A DNA stretch of 64,000 nt from assembly GCA_963764305.1 (NCBI GenBank), contig CAVXSD010000007.1, positions 806,001-870,000 of the forward strand, in the 5' to 3' direction. The position numbers and the translations under genes were made by a program. The DNA is from Bog-473 sp963764305. GTDB taxonomy: Bacteria > Actinomycetota > Acidimicrobiia > Acidimicrobiales > RAAP-2. The notes below the pieces were generated by a model. The model had not been told where the DNA came from, made no database searches, and worked only from the letters and a program-made list of their open reading frames with translations. Each line of letters opens with the position of its first letter. Positions within the stretch are counted from its first letter, which is position 1. Positions 43,516 through 52,472 of this stretch are shown here, one piece after another.

Positions 43516-44466
43516 TCACCAGCCCGTGAGGCGCTGCAACCAGGCCAGCGCCACCGCGCCCTGGGCGGCCTGGAAGCCACGCAGCGTCGGCAGCCCGGGG
43601 GGAGGCGCCTGCAGCGAGTGGCGCACCAGGAAGCCGCTGAAGGCGGCGACCAGGACGGCGAGGATGTCACGGTCGACGGCGGACGCGGGCCCGTAGAGTG
43701 CCAGGAGCTCCTCGGGCTCGGGCCCGCCCTCCAGCACCACGGACGGCGCCCAGGCCACCAAGTCGAGGACGGGTGCGCCGTCGCACGCGTGCGGCCAGTC
43801 CACGAACACGACCCCGCTCCTCGTGACGAGCAGATTGTCCGAGCGCACGTCGCAGTGGAGCAGCGTCGATCCCACCACCGCGTCCCGCCAACCCGACTCG
43901 AGCTCGGCCAGGCGGGCAAGGTTGCGGCGCGGCCACTCGTCGAGGCCCTCGGGTGGCCCGTCCAGGGCGGCCAGCGCGGCCCAGGCGCCGAAGAGGTGCT
44001 GCAACCGGTCGGCCGCCCGCTGCACGCCCGCGACGGGGCTGGGCGTGAGGACAGCATGGAGGGCATCGAGCGCGCGCACCGCGGCCTGCAGCTCGCTCCG
44101 GTCCCACGGGTGGGTCGGCGGCCGGCCGTCGACGGCCACGAAGGCGAGCGCCACCCAGTCGCCGTCGTCGTAGACGTCGAGGAACTGCGGCAGCTCGGGC
44201 GTCGCCGGCAGCGACGCCGACACCACCGCTTCGCGCCGGTGCAGCTCGGGGGAGTCGGGGTTGAGCTCGCTCCCGACCGCCTTCACGAAGATGGCGCCCC
44301 GGGGGCAGTCGAGCACCGTGGTCGCACCCGGCGAGAACCCGCCGGCCATGTCGCGCGCCACGTCCGGTGTGCCGCCACCGACCCCGGCCGCCCACGTCTG
44401 CACCGTGCCGGGCACCTCGGCCCAGGGCAGGTGGACGCCGGCCGCCGGGCCGGTGCGTGGCGTCAT
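43516..44466 (-). CDS. Aminoglycoside-phosphotransferase-like kinase (APH family)
   Basis: 316 residues with the APH/choline-kinase catalytic pair: LLHCDVRSDNLLVTRSG (Brenner loop HxDxxxxN, with Cys after His as often seen) and VVFVDWPHACDGAPVLDLVA (metal Asp). The N-lobe Lys is probably in GAIFVKAVG. Such proteins phosphorylate small molecules; drug resistance is only one possibility. ATG 44466 overlaps the stop of the small upstream gene (ATGA), which makes it the last gene of a three-gene operon. Confidence 0.88.
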   Translation of the reverse strand: MTPRTGPAAGVHLPWAEVPGTVQTWAAGVGGGTPDVARDMAGGFSPGATTVLDCPRGAIFVKAVGSELNPDSPELHRREAVVSASLPATPELPQFLDVYDDGDWVALAFVAVDGRPPTHPWDRSELQAAVRALDALHAVLTPSPVAGVQRAADRLQHLFGAWAALAALDGPPEGLDEWPRRNLARLAELESGWRDAVVGSTLLHCDVRSDNLLVTRSGVVFVDWPHACDGAPVLDLVAWAPSVVLEGGPEPEELLALYGPASAVDRDILAVLVAAFSGFLVRHSLQAPPPGLPTLRGFQAAQGAVALAWLQRLTGW

Positions 44467-44723
44467 GTCGCGGCGGCCCCGGCAGCGGCAAGCGCCTCAT
44501 TGATGCTCTCGACGAGGCGGCGGGCCGACGCCGCGCTGAGCTCGACGGCGACGCGGGCACCAGGGCCGCGGGCCGGGTCGGCGAAGTCGATATTGAGGGT
44601 GTGCTCGAACGGCGCGTGGAACGGATGGTCGAAGTAGACGCTGGCCGACGTGACACCGAACCACCCCTGCGGTCCCTTGGCGCTGCCGGCGATGTCGGTG
44701 GCGACGGTGAGGTAGGAGCACAT
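44463..44723 (-). CDS. Small conserved protein (DUF6295-like)
   Basis: 86 residues: MCSYLTVATDIAGSAKGPQG, then WFGVTSASVYFDHPFHAPFE with HTLNIDF, then an Ala-rich helix (ELSAASARRLVESINEALAA). Three regularly spaced His residues and an N-terminal Cys could bind metal. From memory this pattern is the one catalogued as DUF6295, with no known function. It starts 2 bp after the dienelactone-hydrolase stop and overlaps the kinase gene, so it is translated within the operon. Confidence 0.8.
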   Translation of the reverse strand: MCSYLTVATDIAGSAKGPQGWFGVTSASVYFDHPFHAPFEHTLNIDFADPARGPGARVAVELSAASARRLVESINEALAAAGAAAT

Positions 44724-44725
44724 GG

Positions 44726-45481
44726 TCAGCCCCCCGCCAGGTAGCGGCCGTACCACTCGAAGATCCGCCGCCAGCCGTCGAGCGCGGCCTCGGGCCGGAA
44801 GGCCGGGCGGTCCACCGAGAAGAACGCGTGCCCGGCGCCGTCGTAGCGGTGGAACTCGTAGGTCTTGCCGGCCTCTTTGAGCGCTGCTTCCAGCTCGTCC
44901 ACCTGCTCGGGGTTGGGGAACTGGTCGTCGTTGCCGAAGAGGCCGAGCAGGGGGCAGTGCAGCTGCGGCGCGCGGTCGACCAGCGGCGTCACCTTGAGCG
45001 GGAAGCCCTCGGGAACGGTACCCGTGACAAAGGCCCCGTAGCAGTCGACCGCCGCATCGACGGGCAGGCTCACCGCGGTCAGGAAGGAGTGCCGCCCTCC
45101 CGAGCAGTAGCCGATGACGCCGACCTTGCCGTTGGACGTGGGGAGGGCTCGGAGGGCCTTGACGGCGGCGTCGGCGTCGCCCACGAACTGGTCGTCGGGG
45201 ATGCCTCCCGCCTCGCGGGTGGCCGCGGCGGCGTCGTCGGGATCGACATCGAGGCCCTGGCGGGCGTAGAGGTTGGGGCAGAGGGCGTTGTAGCCGTTGG
45301 CGGCGAAGCGCCGCGTGATCTCCTTGGTGCCCGAGTCCCAACCGGGCAGATGGTGGATGACCAGGACCCCGGGGAAGGGCCCGGCACCGGCGGGACGCGC
45401 CTGGTAGGCATTGATCTCGGCGCCCTCGTAACCGGCGAACGTGACGTTCCCGGCGCTGAGGGCCTCTTCGGGTGCGGACAC
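44726..45481 (-). CDS. Dienelactone hydrolase family protein
   Basis: 251 residues with the DLH triad: nucleophile Cys in VGVIGYCSGGRHS, Asp in LFGNDDQFPNPEQ, His in YDGAGHAFF. The front IHHLPGWDSGTKEITRRFAA is the typical DLH helix after the first strands. Members hydrolyse lactones, including chlorocatechol-pathway intermediates and other esters. First gene of the operon with the DUF6295-like and APH-like genes. It starts 118 bp from the divergent NHL-repeat gene, so the promoter region is shared. Confidence 0.92.
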   Translation of the reverse strand: MSAPEEALSAGNVTFAGYEGAEINAYQARPAGAGPFPGVLVIHHLPGWDSGTKEITRRFAANGYNALCPNLYARQGLDVDPDDAAAATREAGGIPDDQFVGDADAAVKALRALPTSNGKVGVIGYCSGGRHSFLTAVSLPVDAAVDCYGAFVTGTVPEGFPLKVTPLVDRAPQLHCPLLGLFGNDDQFPNPEQVDELEAALKEAGKTYEFHRYDGAGHAFFSVDRPAFRPEAALDGWRRIFEWYGRYLAGG

Positions 45482-45599
45482 AGCGGCCTCCTTCTCTCTT
45501 GCGGTCCGTGCTTCTCTCTTGCAGTCTGAGCGGCGTGGTCGCAGCCGGTGCGCCGTCCACTATGACGTGCCGCCGAGGCCCGCCGCCGCGGCAACCGCC

Positions 45600-46805
45600 A
45601 TGATGGGCGCCGTGCGCCGTCTGTCCGTGGCCTTGGCCGGGCTCGTGTCCGTGGCCGCCCTGGCGGGTGCGGCGCCGGCGGCGAACGGCGCGACCCCGAG
45701 CGTGCGCACCGTCGTCGGACCCGGCGTCCTCGACGGGCCCGGCGGGATCGCGCTCGATGCGGCCGGGAACCTGTTCGTCGCCGACACCGGCCACTGCCGG
45801 GTCATCGTCCTGCCGGCCCGGGCGGGGACGCTCGACGGGCTGCGGCTCCGGCCCGGACGCGCCGCCACCTTCGCCGGCGGCGCCTGCTCGGGCCGCCGGA
45901 CCATCGGGCATCCGAGCGCGGTGGCCGTCGACAGTGACGGTGACGTGTTCGTCGCCGAGGCCACCGCGCAGCGCGTGCAAGAGGTGCGGGCCGGGTCCCG
46001 CACAGCGGTCACCGTGGCGGGCACGGGCTCGGCGGGATTCAACGGTGACGGCCTCGCCGCCACGGCGAGCGACCTCGACCAGCCGACCGGGGTGGCGGTG
46101 AACGGAGCGGGCGACGTCTTCATTGCCGACACCGCCAACTGCAGGGTGCGCGTCCTCCCGTCTGCCAGCACCACGGTCTTCGGGCAGGCCATGACAGCCG
46201 GGCGCCTGTTCACCGTGGCCGGCACCGGCGTCTGCGGCACGTCGGGCCAGGGTGGGCCCGTGCGGGCGGCCCAGCTGTGGAACCCGGTGGCCGTCGCCCT
46301 CGACGGCGCGGGCGATCTCCTGGTAGCCGAGAACGGCGGTCAGTCGGTGCTGCTCGCGTCGGAGCGAGGAGGGTCCTTCTACGGCACCGCCGTCGGCGCG
46401 GGCGACATCGGGGTCGTCGCGGGCGGCACGGGGAGCTACGGGCCGTATCTCGCCGACGGGCTGCCGGCCAACGGTCCGACCGCGGAGCTCAACGACCCCC
46501 GCGGACTGGCGGTCGGCCCGACGGGCGCGCTCTTCGTCACCGACGGCTTCATGCACGTCATCCGCGTCGTTCCCTCGTCGACCGGCACCCTGCTCGGCCG
46601 GACGATGAAGGCCGGCGACCTCTACACGGCCGCCGGCGCACTCCCCGTGGCCACTCCGGCCGGGGCCGACGACGGCACGCGCTGGCTGCTCACCCGCATG
46701 GGCACACCGGTGGGTGTGGCGGTGTCGCCCTCGGGGGCGTTGATCTACGCCGACGCCGGTGTCGGCGCGGTGCGGGTGATCTCGACGGGGGCCGGGTCTC
46801 CGTGA
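45600..46805 (+). CDS. Secreted NHL-repeat beta-propeller protein
   Basis: 401 residues (ATG 45600; another ATG follows directly). Signal peptide VRRLSVALAGLVSVAALAGA with cleavage near APAANGA. Then about six propeller blades with the NHL pattern: PGGIALDAAGNLFVADTGHC, PSAVAVDSDGDVFVAEATAQ, PTGVAVNGAGDVFIADTANC, NPVAVALDGAGDLLVAENGG, DPRGLAVGPTGALFVTDGFM, PVGVAVSPSGALIYADAGVG. Such propellers bind ligands or carbohydrates. Its stop overlaps the start of the rhamnosidase gene (GTGA), so both are exported partners, perhaps in plant or exopolysaccharide breakdown. Confidence 0.9.
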   Translation: MMGAVRRLSVALAGLVSVAALAGAAPAANGATPSVRTVVGPGVLDGPGGIALDAAGNLFVADTGHCRVIVLPARAGTLDGLRLRPGRAATFAGGACSGRRTIGHPSAVAVDSDGDVFVAEATAQRVQEVRAGSRTAVTVAGTGSAGFNGDGLAATASDLDQPTGVAVNGAGDVFIADTANCRVRVLPSASTTVFGQAMTAGRLFTVAGTGVCGTSGQGGPVRAAQLWNPVAVALDGAGDLLVAENGGQSVLLASERGGSFYGTAVGAGDIGVVAGGTGSYGPYLADGLPANGPTAELNDPRGLAVGPTGALFVTDGFMHVIRVVPSSTGTLLGRTMKAGDLYTAAGALPVATPAGADDGTRWLLTRMGTPVGVAVSPSGALIYADAGVGAVRVISTGAGSP

Positions 46806-49582
46806 GCCGATTCGGTCGCCGCACGTTCCTCGCCTCGTCGGTCGGCGTCGCCGCGGGCGCCGCGGCCCTGGACGCGGCGTTGCCGCCGGACCCGGCCGGC
46901 GGATCCGAGAGCGCAGCGCGCGCCGGCCCCTCGGCGGCGCCCGAGAGCGGTCCGCTCCGTGCGGGCCGGCTCACGGTCAACGGCATGGTTGACCCCGTCG
47001 GGGTCGACCCCGACGACTGCTCGTTCGCCTGGACGCTGCAGGCGACGGGCCGCGCCGCGGTCCAGGCGGCCTGGCGCATCGTGCTCGGGCGCACCGACCC
47101 CGGCCGCCGCGGGCACGTCTGGGACAGCGGGCCCGTGCCCTCGGCGCGGCAGGCCTTCGTCGCCTACGGCGGCCCTGCCCTCGACGGCGACACCGCCTAC
47201 CGGTGGACGGTGCAGGCCCGGGGCCCGGGGTCACGGTGGGGGCCCGTGTCGGCCCCGGCGCGCTTCACCACGGCGCTCCGCGACGGCGACTGGCAGGCAC
47301 AGTGGCTGCGCCCGGCCGGCAGCTCGCAACAGCCCGACCGCATCACCTACCTGCGCACCGAGGTGACCCCGCCCGCCGGCACCGTGGCCCGCGCCACCGC
47401 CTCCGTCTCCGCCGCCCACACCTACCGCCTCTTCGTGGACGGGGCGCCCGTCGACGCGTGGCCCAGCTTCTCCTATCCCGACGAGCAGTACGTGCGCACC
47501 GTGGATCTGACCGGCGTGGTGACCGGAGGGCGGCGCAGCGCCATCGGAGTGCTGCACCGCTGGTACGGGCCGGGACAGGGACGCCCCACCTCCGCTCCCG
47601 GTCTGCTCTTCCAGCTCTCCCTCTGGTACGCCGACGGCCGCCACGCCGTCTTCGAGTCGGACGGGACGTGGCGCGAGCTCCCGGCCGAATGGCTGCCCGC
47701 GCCGCTGCGCAACTCCGACGTCGGCGACTTCGTCGAGTGGGTGGACGGGCGAGCCCAGCCCCAGGGGTGGTCGAGTCCCGGCTACGACGCCAGTGCGTGG
47801 TCGACGGTGTCCGTCATCGGACCGGCGGGCTCGGCGCCGTTCCGTCGCACCTACGCGCAGCGGACCGCCATCCGCGAGACGGCGGTGCATCCGGTGCGCC
47901 TGCACACGGTGGCGAGCGGCGCGGTGGTGGCGGACTTCGGGGCGGTCTACGCGGCGAGGCCACACGTGGCCTTCACCCGGGGCGATCCGGGACGGACGAT
48001 CACCATGCGGGCCGGCTACCTCCTCGATCCCGACGGCCAGGTTTCGACGCTGCACGGGACGCAGGAGACCAACCTCTCGTCCTCCTACATCATGCGCGAG
48101 GGCAGCCAGGCCTTCGAGGGCTTCACCTACTTCGGTTTCCGCTACCTCCAGATCGACAACCCGGTCCAGCCGCTCGGCGGGAGCGACGTGGTGGCCCTGA
48201 CCAGGCATGCCGACATGCCCGACGACCGCAGCGCGACGTTCTCCTCGGACAACCGCATGCTCAACGCGGTCTGGCGGCTGACGGTCCGCTCGTGCCTCTA
48301 CTGCTGCCACGAGCAGTTCGTCGACACGCCGACACGGGAGAAGGGCCCGTTCGTGTGGGACGGGGCCAACGAGTCCGAAGGCGTCATGCGGGCCTACGGC
48401 GACCAGAACATGAGCTGGCAGGCCCTGCGCGACGTGGGCCGCGGCCAGGCCCGCTACTGGCCCGACGGGCAGGTGAACGCCGTCTACCCCAACGGGGACG
48501 GCGCGCGCGCCTTCGGGACGTTCACGGCGCGCTACCCCGAGTGGCTGTGGCGCTACTACACCTCGACGGGCGATCGCACCACGGCGTTGCGGCTCTACCC
48601 CTCGGTGTCGGCGGCGGCCGGCTGGCTGTGGGGCGCCCGCCAGGCCGGCACCGGGCTCCTCTACGGGCTGGCCGACTCCGACAACGGCGACCCTGTGTAC
48701 GGCTACGACCTCTCGGTGGCCGCCGACACCGCGAGCAACGTGCTCGCGGTCAATGCGTTCAACCGGGTGGCGCAGCTGGCCGCAGTGGCCGGCGACCCGG
48801 CCGGGGTCCGGACCTGGCAGGCCCGGGCGGCCCAGCTGACCGCGGCGGTCAACGGTGTGCTGCGCCGCGGCGACGGCATGTATGTGGACGGGGTCGACGC
48901 CGACGGTGCGCCGAGCGGTCACGCGTCGCAGGAGGCCAACGCGCTGGCGCTCGCCTACGGCGTGGTGCCCGCGCCGGACCTCGCCGCGGTCGGTGCCTAC
49001 GTGGCCGGCCTCGGCATCGACGTCGGGCCCAACCACGGGCTCGAGCTGCTGCGCGGGCTGGCGGTGGCGGGCCTGCCCGAGGCCATGGTGCACACGCTCA
49101 CCGACACCGCCACCCCCGGCTGGGCCCACACCGTGGCATCCGGGGGGACCTTCACCTGGGAGGTCTGGAAGCCGAGCGACCTGATCGGGGACTCCATGTC
49201 CCACGGCTGGGGCTCCTCGGCGCTCGTCGCCATGCAGGAGACGCTCCTCGGGGTCACGCTCCAGGAGCCCGGCGCCGACGGCACCGTCGTGGCGGCCGTC
49301 ACGCCGCCCGTCGCCGGTCTCGGCCGCGCCGGGGGTTCGGTGCCGACGGTCGCCGGGCCCGTCCAGGTCTCGTGGCAGCGCCGCGGTGCGGGCATGCGTC
49401 TTTTCTTGACGGTGCCGCCCAACGCGTCGGCGACGGTACGGCTGCCCACCGGCACGCCGTCGGGCGTGCGCGAAGGAGGGGTCTCGGCCGGCAAGGCCCC
49501 CGGCGTGACCGTCGTCTCGGCGGCCGACGGGACCGTGGTGCTGTCGGTGGGGAGCGGGACCTACCGCTTCACCACGACATGA
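46802..49582 (+). CDS. Tat-exported GH78 alpha-L-rhamnosidase
   Basis: 926 residues, GTG overlapping the NHL-gene stop. Twin-arginine leader SRFGRRTFLASSVGVAAGAA. Bacterial rhamnosidase N-terminal domains follow (FAWTLQATGRAAVQAAWRIV, LRTEVTPPAGTVARATASVS with FVDGAPVDAW, and the beta-sandwich YAQRTAIRETAVHPVRLHTV). The (alpha/alpha)6 barrel holds the acidic catalytic stretch DTPTREKGPFVWDGANESEG and the conserved WEVWKPSDLIGDSMSHGWGS. A C-terminal beta domain closes it. It removes terminal alpha-L-rhamnose from glycosides or polysaccharides outside the cell. Length and order fit GH78. Confidence 0.93.
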   Translation: MSRFGRRTFLASSVGVAAGAAALDAALPPDPAGGSESAARAGPSAAPESGPLRAGRLTVNGMVDPVGVDPDDCSFAWTLQATGRAAVQAAWRIVLGRTDPGRRGHVWDSGPVPSARQAFVAYGGPALDGDTAYRWTVQARGPGSRWGPVSAPARFTTALRDGDWQAQWLRPAGSSQQPDRITYLRTEVTPPAGTVARATASVSAAHTYRLFVDGAPVDAWPSFSYPDEQYVRTVDLTGVVTGGRRSAIGVLHRWYGPGQGRPTSAPGLLFQLSLWYADGRHAVFESDGTWRELPAEWLPAPLRNSDVGDFVEWVDGRAQPQGWSSPGYDASAWSTVSVIGPAGSAPFRRTYAQRTAIRETAVHPVRLHTVASGAVVADFGAVYAARPHVAFTRGDPGRTITMRAGYLLDPDGQVSTLHGTQETNLSSSYIMREGSQAFEGFTYFGFRYLQIDNPVQPLGGSDVVALTRHADMPDDRSATFSSDNRMLNAVWRLTVRSCLYCCHEQFVDTPTREKGPFVWDGANESEGVMRAYGDQNMSWQALRDVGRGQARYWPDGQVNAVYPNGDGARAFGTFTARYPEWLWRYYTSTGDRTTALRLYPSVSAAAGWLWGARQAGTGLLYGLADSDNGDPVYGYDLSVAADTASNVLAVNAFNRVAQLAAVAGDPAGVRTWQARAAQLTAAVNGVLRRGDGMYVDGVDADGAPSGHASQEANALALAYGVVPAPDLAAVGAYVAGLGIDVGPNHGLELLRGLAVAGLPEAMVHTLTDTATPGWAHTVASGGTFTWEVWKPSDLIGDSMSHGWGSSALVAMQETLLGVTLQEPGADGTVVAAVTPPVAGLGRAGGSVPTVAGPVQVSWQRRGAGMRLFLTVPPNASATVRLPTGTPSGVREGGVSAGKAPGVTVVSAADGTVVLSVGSGTYRFTTT

Positions 49583-49601
49583 GCGTCAGGCGACGTGAGC
49601 G

Positions 49602-49911
49602 TCAGGCGACGTAGTCGCTGATCACCCCGAGGTCGACGAACTCGGGTGGACCGTCGAGGACCTCGTCCATGAGGGCGCGGACGCCGGCGAGGGCCTCCTG
49701 GCGGCGGGGATCCTGCTCGCGCCCGCGCCCGCTCCTCACTCTCGAACACCACGAAGTTGTAGATGCGGCTCGGATCCTTCTCGTCGCGAGCGCCGGTGGA
49801 GCGCACCAGTCCCGATCCGGGCTGTTCGGCCGCCTGCAGCAGGTCGTAGAAACGCGCAACGTCACGGTCCTTGCCGGGCTTCACACGCATGATGATGAGC
49901 TGTGCCCACAT
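49602..49911 (-). CDS. Antibiotic-biosynthesis-monooxygenase-like (dimeric alpha/beta barrel) protein, frameshifted
   Basis: The front MWAQLIIMRVKPGKDRDVAR to NFVVFESEERARAR is clear. Near 49735 the frame shifts one base, and the sense goes on as EQDPRRQEALAGVRALMDEV, LDGPPEFVDLGVISDYVA-stop at 49602. The total is about 102 residues, right for an ABM-type ferredoxin-like dimer. The G/C-rich indel may be an assembly error. A 17-base direct repeat (GAGCGTCAGGCGACGT twice, 49578-49612) lies at its 3' end. It has no obvious operon partner. Confidence 0.7.
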
Positions 49912-49997
49912 GGGTCCTCACTTTCGCCGGCGGCCGCCTCGGGAGGGAGCCGCTGCCTGCTCGACCGCGTATCCACGCGGAGGCAGGGGCACACTAG

Positions 49998-51505
49998 CTA
50001 CGACGTGCAGGTCGTGCCCGGGGCCGCTGTCCACCCGCTGACGAGATGCGTCTGCACGTCGGCACGGACGCGGGGGCTGTAGAGGTAGGCGACGTGGTCG
50101 TCGCCGTCGCGGGTGAGCAGCACCCCACGGTCGAGCTCCTTGGACACGTTGACCGCCCAGGCGTAGGGCGTGGCCGGGTCGTTCGTCGTCCCCACGACGA
50201 GAATGGGTGGTGCGCCGGGGGCCGCCACCGGCCCGACGGTCCGCGTGGGCGGCGCCGGCCACACCGAACAGCCCGCCTCGCCCCAGGCCAGCAGCGGGCC
50301 GAAGACGGGGGCGGTCGCCTGCAACGACGCTGCCAGCGCTCCGTACGACGCCAGGTCACGCGGGGCGGGGTGGTCGAGACAGTCGATGGCGGTGGCGGCG
50401 TCGTCGGCGTTGGTGGAGCCGCCGGTGTTGTACTGGTCGGAGATGGCGTTCACCGGCGCGCCGTTGCCGGCGGCGTCGGCGGCGAGCGCCTGCCCGAGCT
50501 GTCGCCACTTCGACTGGGCGTAGAGCCCGTCGAGCAACGCGTCGTACAGCTGCCCCACGCCGGCCACGTCGCCGCCGCCGGCCGGTGCCGGTGACGAGGC
50601 GGCTGCCGCCAGCTGCGCCAGGAGTGCGTTCGTGGGGTCGCCGGCCGGGCGCCAGGGGCAGGCGGGGCTGCCCGCGCACCAGGTGAAGAACGCGTTGAGC
50701 ATGCCCTCGAAGCCGGCGGCCTGGTCCTGCGTCATCTGGTCGAAGGAGAGCGCGGGGTCGATGACACTGTCGAGCACCATGGCCCGGATGTGGGTGGGGA
50801 ACAGCGAGGCGTAGGTGAGCCCGAGCAGCGAGCCGTAAGACTGGCCCATGTAGGTCAGGCCGCTGTCCCCGAGCGCCCGGCGCATCCGGTCCATGTCGCG
50901 GGCGGCGTCGACCGACCGGACATGGGGCAGCACGTTGGCGCTCGCCTCCTCACAGGCGGCGGCGAACTGCTTGAGCGCTGCGATGGTCGCCGCCTGCTGG
51001 CTCGGCGTGACCGGCACGGGATCGGACACCCCGCTGCCCGTGGCCGCCCCGCAGGTGACGGGGTCGCTGCGCTCGACGCCACGGGGGTCGAAGAGCACGA
51101 TGTCGAAGTCGTCGAGCAGCTGCGGGGTGAGCGCACTGAGCTCGTTGGCCATGTCGTCGATCCCCGACACGCCCGGGCCTCCGGGGTCGATGACGAGCGA
51201 TCCGATGCGGGCGGGCGGGTCATCCGCCGGGTGGCGGGCCACCGCGATGGGGATGGTGGGACCGGCCGGCCACGCGTAGTCCAGCGGGACGACGAGCGTG
51301 CCGCACTGCAGATCGCCGTTGCAGGGGGTCCACGCCATCGGCGTCACGGGCGGTTGGGTGGTGGACGTGGTCGTGCTGGTCGTGGGCGCGCGGTGGGTGG
51401 CCCCGACTGCGCCGGGGACGCCGGGGGCCCGAAGCGGGCGCAGCCGGCTGCGAGGAGCGCCACCCCCAGGCCGGCCAGGAGCAACCGGTTTGGCCTCGTC
51501 CTCAC
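49998..51505 (-). CDS. Lipoprotein alpha/beta hydrolase (TAP/tripeptidyl-aminopeptidase-like), frameshifted near start
   Basis: A secreted hydrolase of the mycobacterial Hip1/Streptomyces Tap type. GTG 51505 gives RTRPNRLLLAGLGVALLAAG-C, a perfect lipobox, but that frame dies; the mature protein (APTTSTTTSTTQPPVTPMAW onward) is one base out of register, so an indel lies near 51410-51460 in a G/C run. Catalytic marks: GSLVIDPGGPGVSGID, FDPRGVERSD, Ser in TYMGQSYGSLLGLTYA, Asp in VVGTTNDPATPY, His in DGDDHVAY. C-terminal TAP domain. Probably cleaves peptides or esters at the cell surface. Confidence 0.82.
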
Positions 51506-51695
51506 CGGGGCCAAGCGTGGCCCACGCGCGTTTCCAGCGGGACCGCCACCGTTCTCCCCCGCCGGGACACCCCCGCGGGGCCGAGGAGCGTGCGCATGCC
51601 GGAAGCGCAGGACGATGCACCCTGGCGGCCCCCTGGCCGCTCGGACCGGCCGACCGCGCCACCTTGACCGTCCGCCTGGCCCGGGCCCTCCCGCC

Positions 51696-52265
51696 CTAGG
51701 CGCCCTGAGGTACCTCCCACAAGCCCACCGGGGCCTCGCCGAGCCGGTAGTGGCCGGGCAGGCGCTCGCCCGAGAGGGCGCTCTCCATGCGTTTGCGCAT
51801 GCCGGGCAGCAGCGTGCCATCGCCGATCATCGCCATGAACACGGCGCCGGCGTTGCCGACGTCGAAGAAATCGCGCTGCCAGGACCACTGAAAGTTCCCG
51901 CCGTAGCGAAACCAACTGCCGCCGAGACCGGCGATCTCGTAGCTGGTTCCGTCCGCCTTCGTCGCGTCGGCCACCTGCTTCCACAGGCCGATGATCTCGC
52001 CCTGCGCGTCGTCGATCAGCACTTTCTGGTACGGGTAGGTCCACCCCTCCAGCCCGGCCATCTCGAGCCCGAGTGCGATCTCGCGGATCTCCTCGCGCCC
52101 CACGGCCATGAACTCGTCGTTGGGGCCGACGTTCCAGCCGTAGGTGGCGTCCTCGGTGTAGAGGTCGGCCATGTGTTGCCAGTCCTTGTTGGCCTCCCCC
52201 GCTCGGTTCGCCGCAAGCCAACGCTCGACCATCTCCTCCAGCTCGGCACGCGGATAGGTGGGCAT
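51696..52265 (-). CDS. SnoaL/NTF2-like protein
   Basis: 189 residues: helix RAELEEMVERWLAANRAGEA, then DWQHMADLYTEDATYGWNVG and FMAVGREEIREIALGLEMAG, the usual start of SnoaL-like folds, a long curved sheet (YEIAGLGGSWFRYGGNFQWS) and a helical tail. NTF2-like proteins serve as isomerases, cyclases or hydroxylases of polyketides and steroids, or bind ligands. It starts 2 bp after the stop of the truncated P450 gene, in one operon with the SDR. The association points to lipid/steroid-type chemistry (inference). Confidence 0.88.
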   Translation of the reverse strand: MPTYPRAELEEMVERWLAANRAGEANKDWQHMADLYTEDATYGWNVGPNDEFMAVGREEIREIALGLEMAGLEGWTYPYQKVLIDDAQGEIIGLWKQVADATKADGTSYEIAGLGGSWFRYGGNFQWSWQRDFFDVGNAGAVFMAMIGDGTLLPGMRKRMESALSGERLPGHYRLGEAPVGLWEVPQGA

Positions 52266-52267
52266 CG

Positions 52268-52472
52268 TCAGTCCTCCTCTATGGACGGGGCATCGGGCGT
52301 GAGCAGCACGACGTCACGCGCCGCCAGGGTGAACTCCCTCACGTCGCCGCACTCGGCCCGCACCCGGGCCATGAGGCCGATGGGGTCATGGCTGAGCTCG
52401 TCGAGGTGGCCGTTCCTCGCCCTCACCGCACGACACGCGGGGCAGTTCCCTCAGCGTCGTCTCCGTCGTCAC
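52268..52472 (-). pseudogene. CYP51 (sterol 14-demethylase) N-terminal relic
   Basis: GTG 52472 overlaps the SDR stop (GTGA). The peptide TTETTLRELPRVSCGEGEE and, after a one-base shift near 52415, GHLDELSHDPIGLMARVRAE then CGDVREFTLAARDVVLLT follow the start of bacterial CYP51 (LPRVSGG..GHLEE...DPIGLMQRVR.ECGDV). It then ends DAPSIEED-stop, with no haem-binding Cys region or I-helix. About 380 residues are gone. In mycobacteria CYP51 follows the same kind of SDR, so the gene order is ancestral and the P450 was cut down in place. Confidence 0.75.

Noticed and set aside
44463..46556. 697-codon minus-strand frame and similar very long frames antisense to 41052-42521 and 46802-49582
   Set aside because: Arg/Gly/Pro-rich shadows of well-identified genes on the other strand or frame, caused by high third-position GC.
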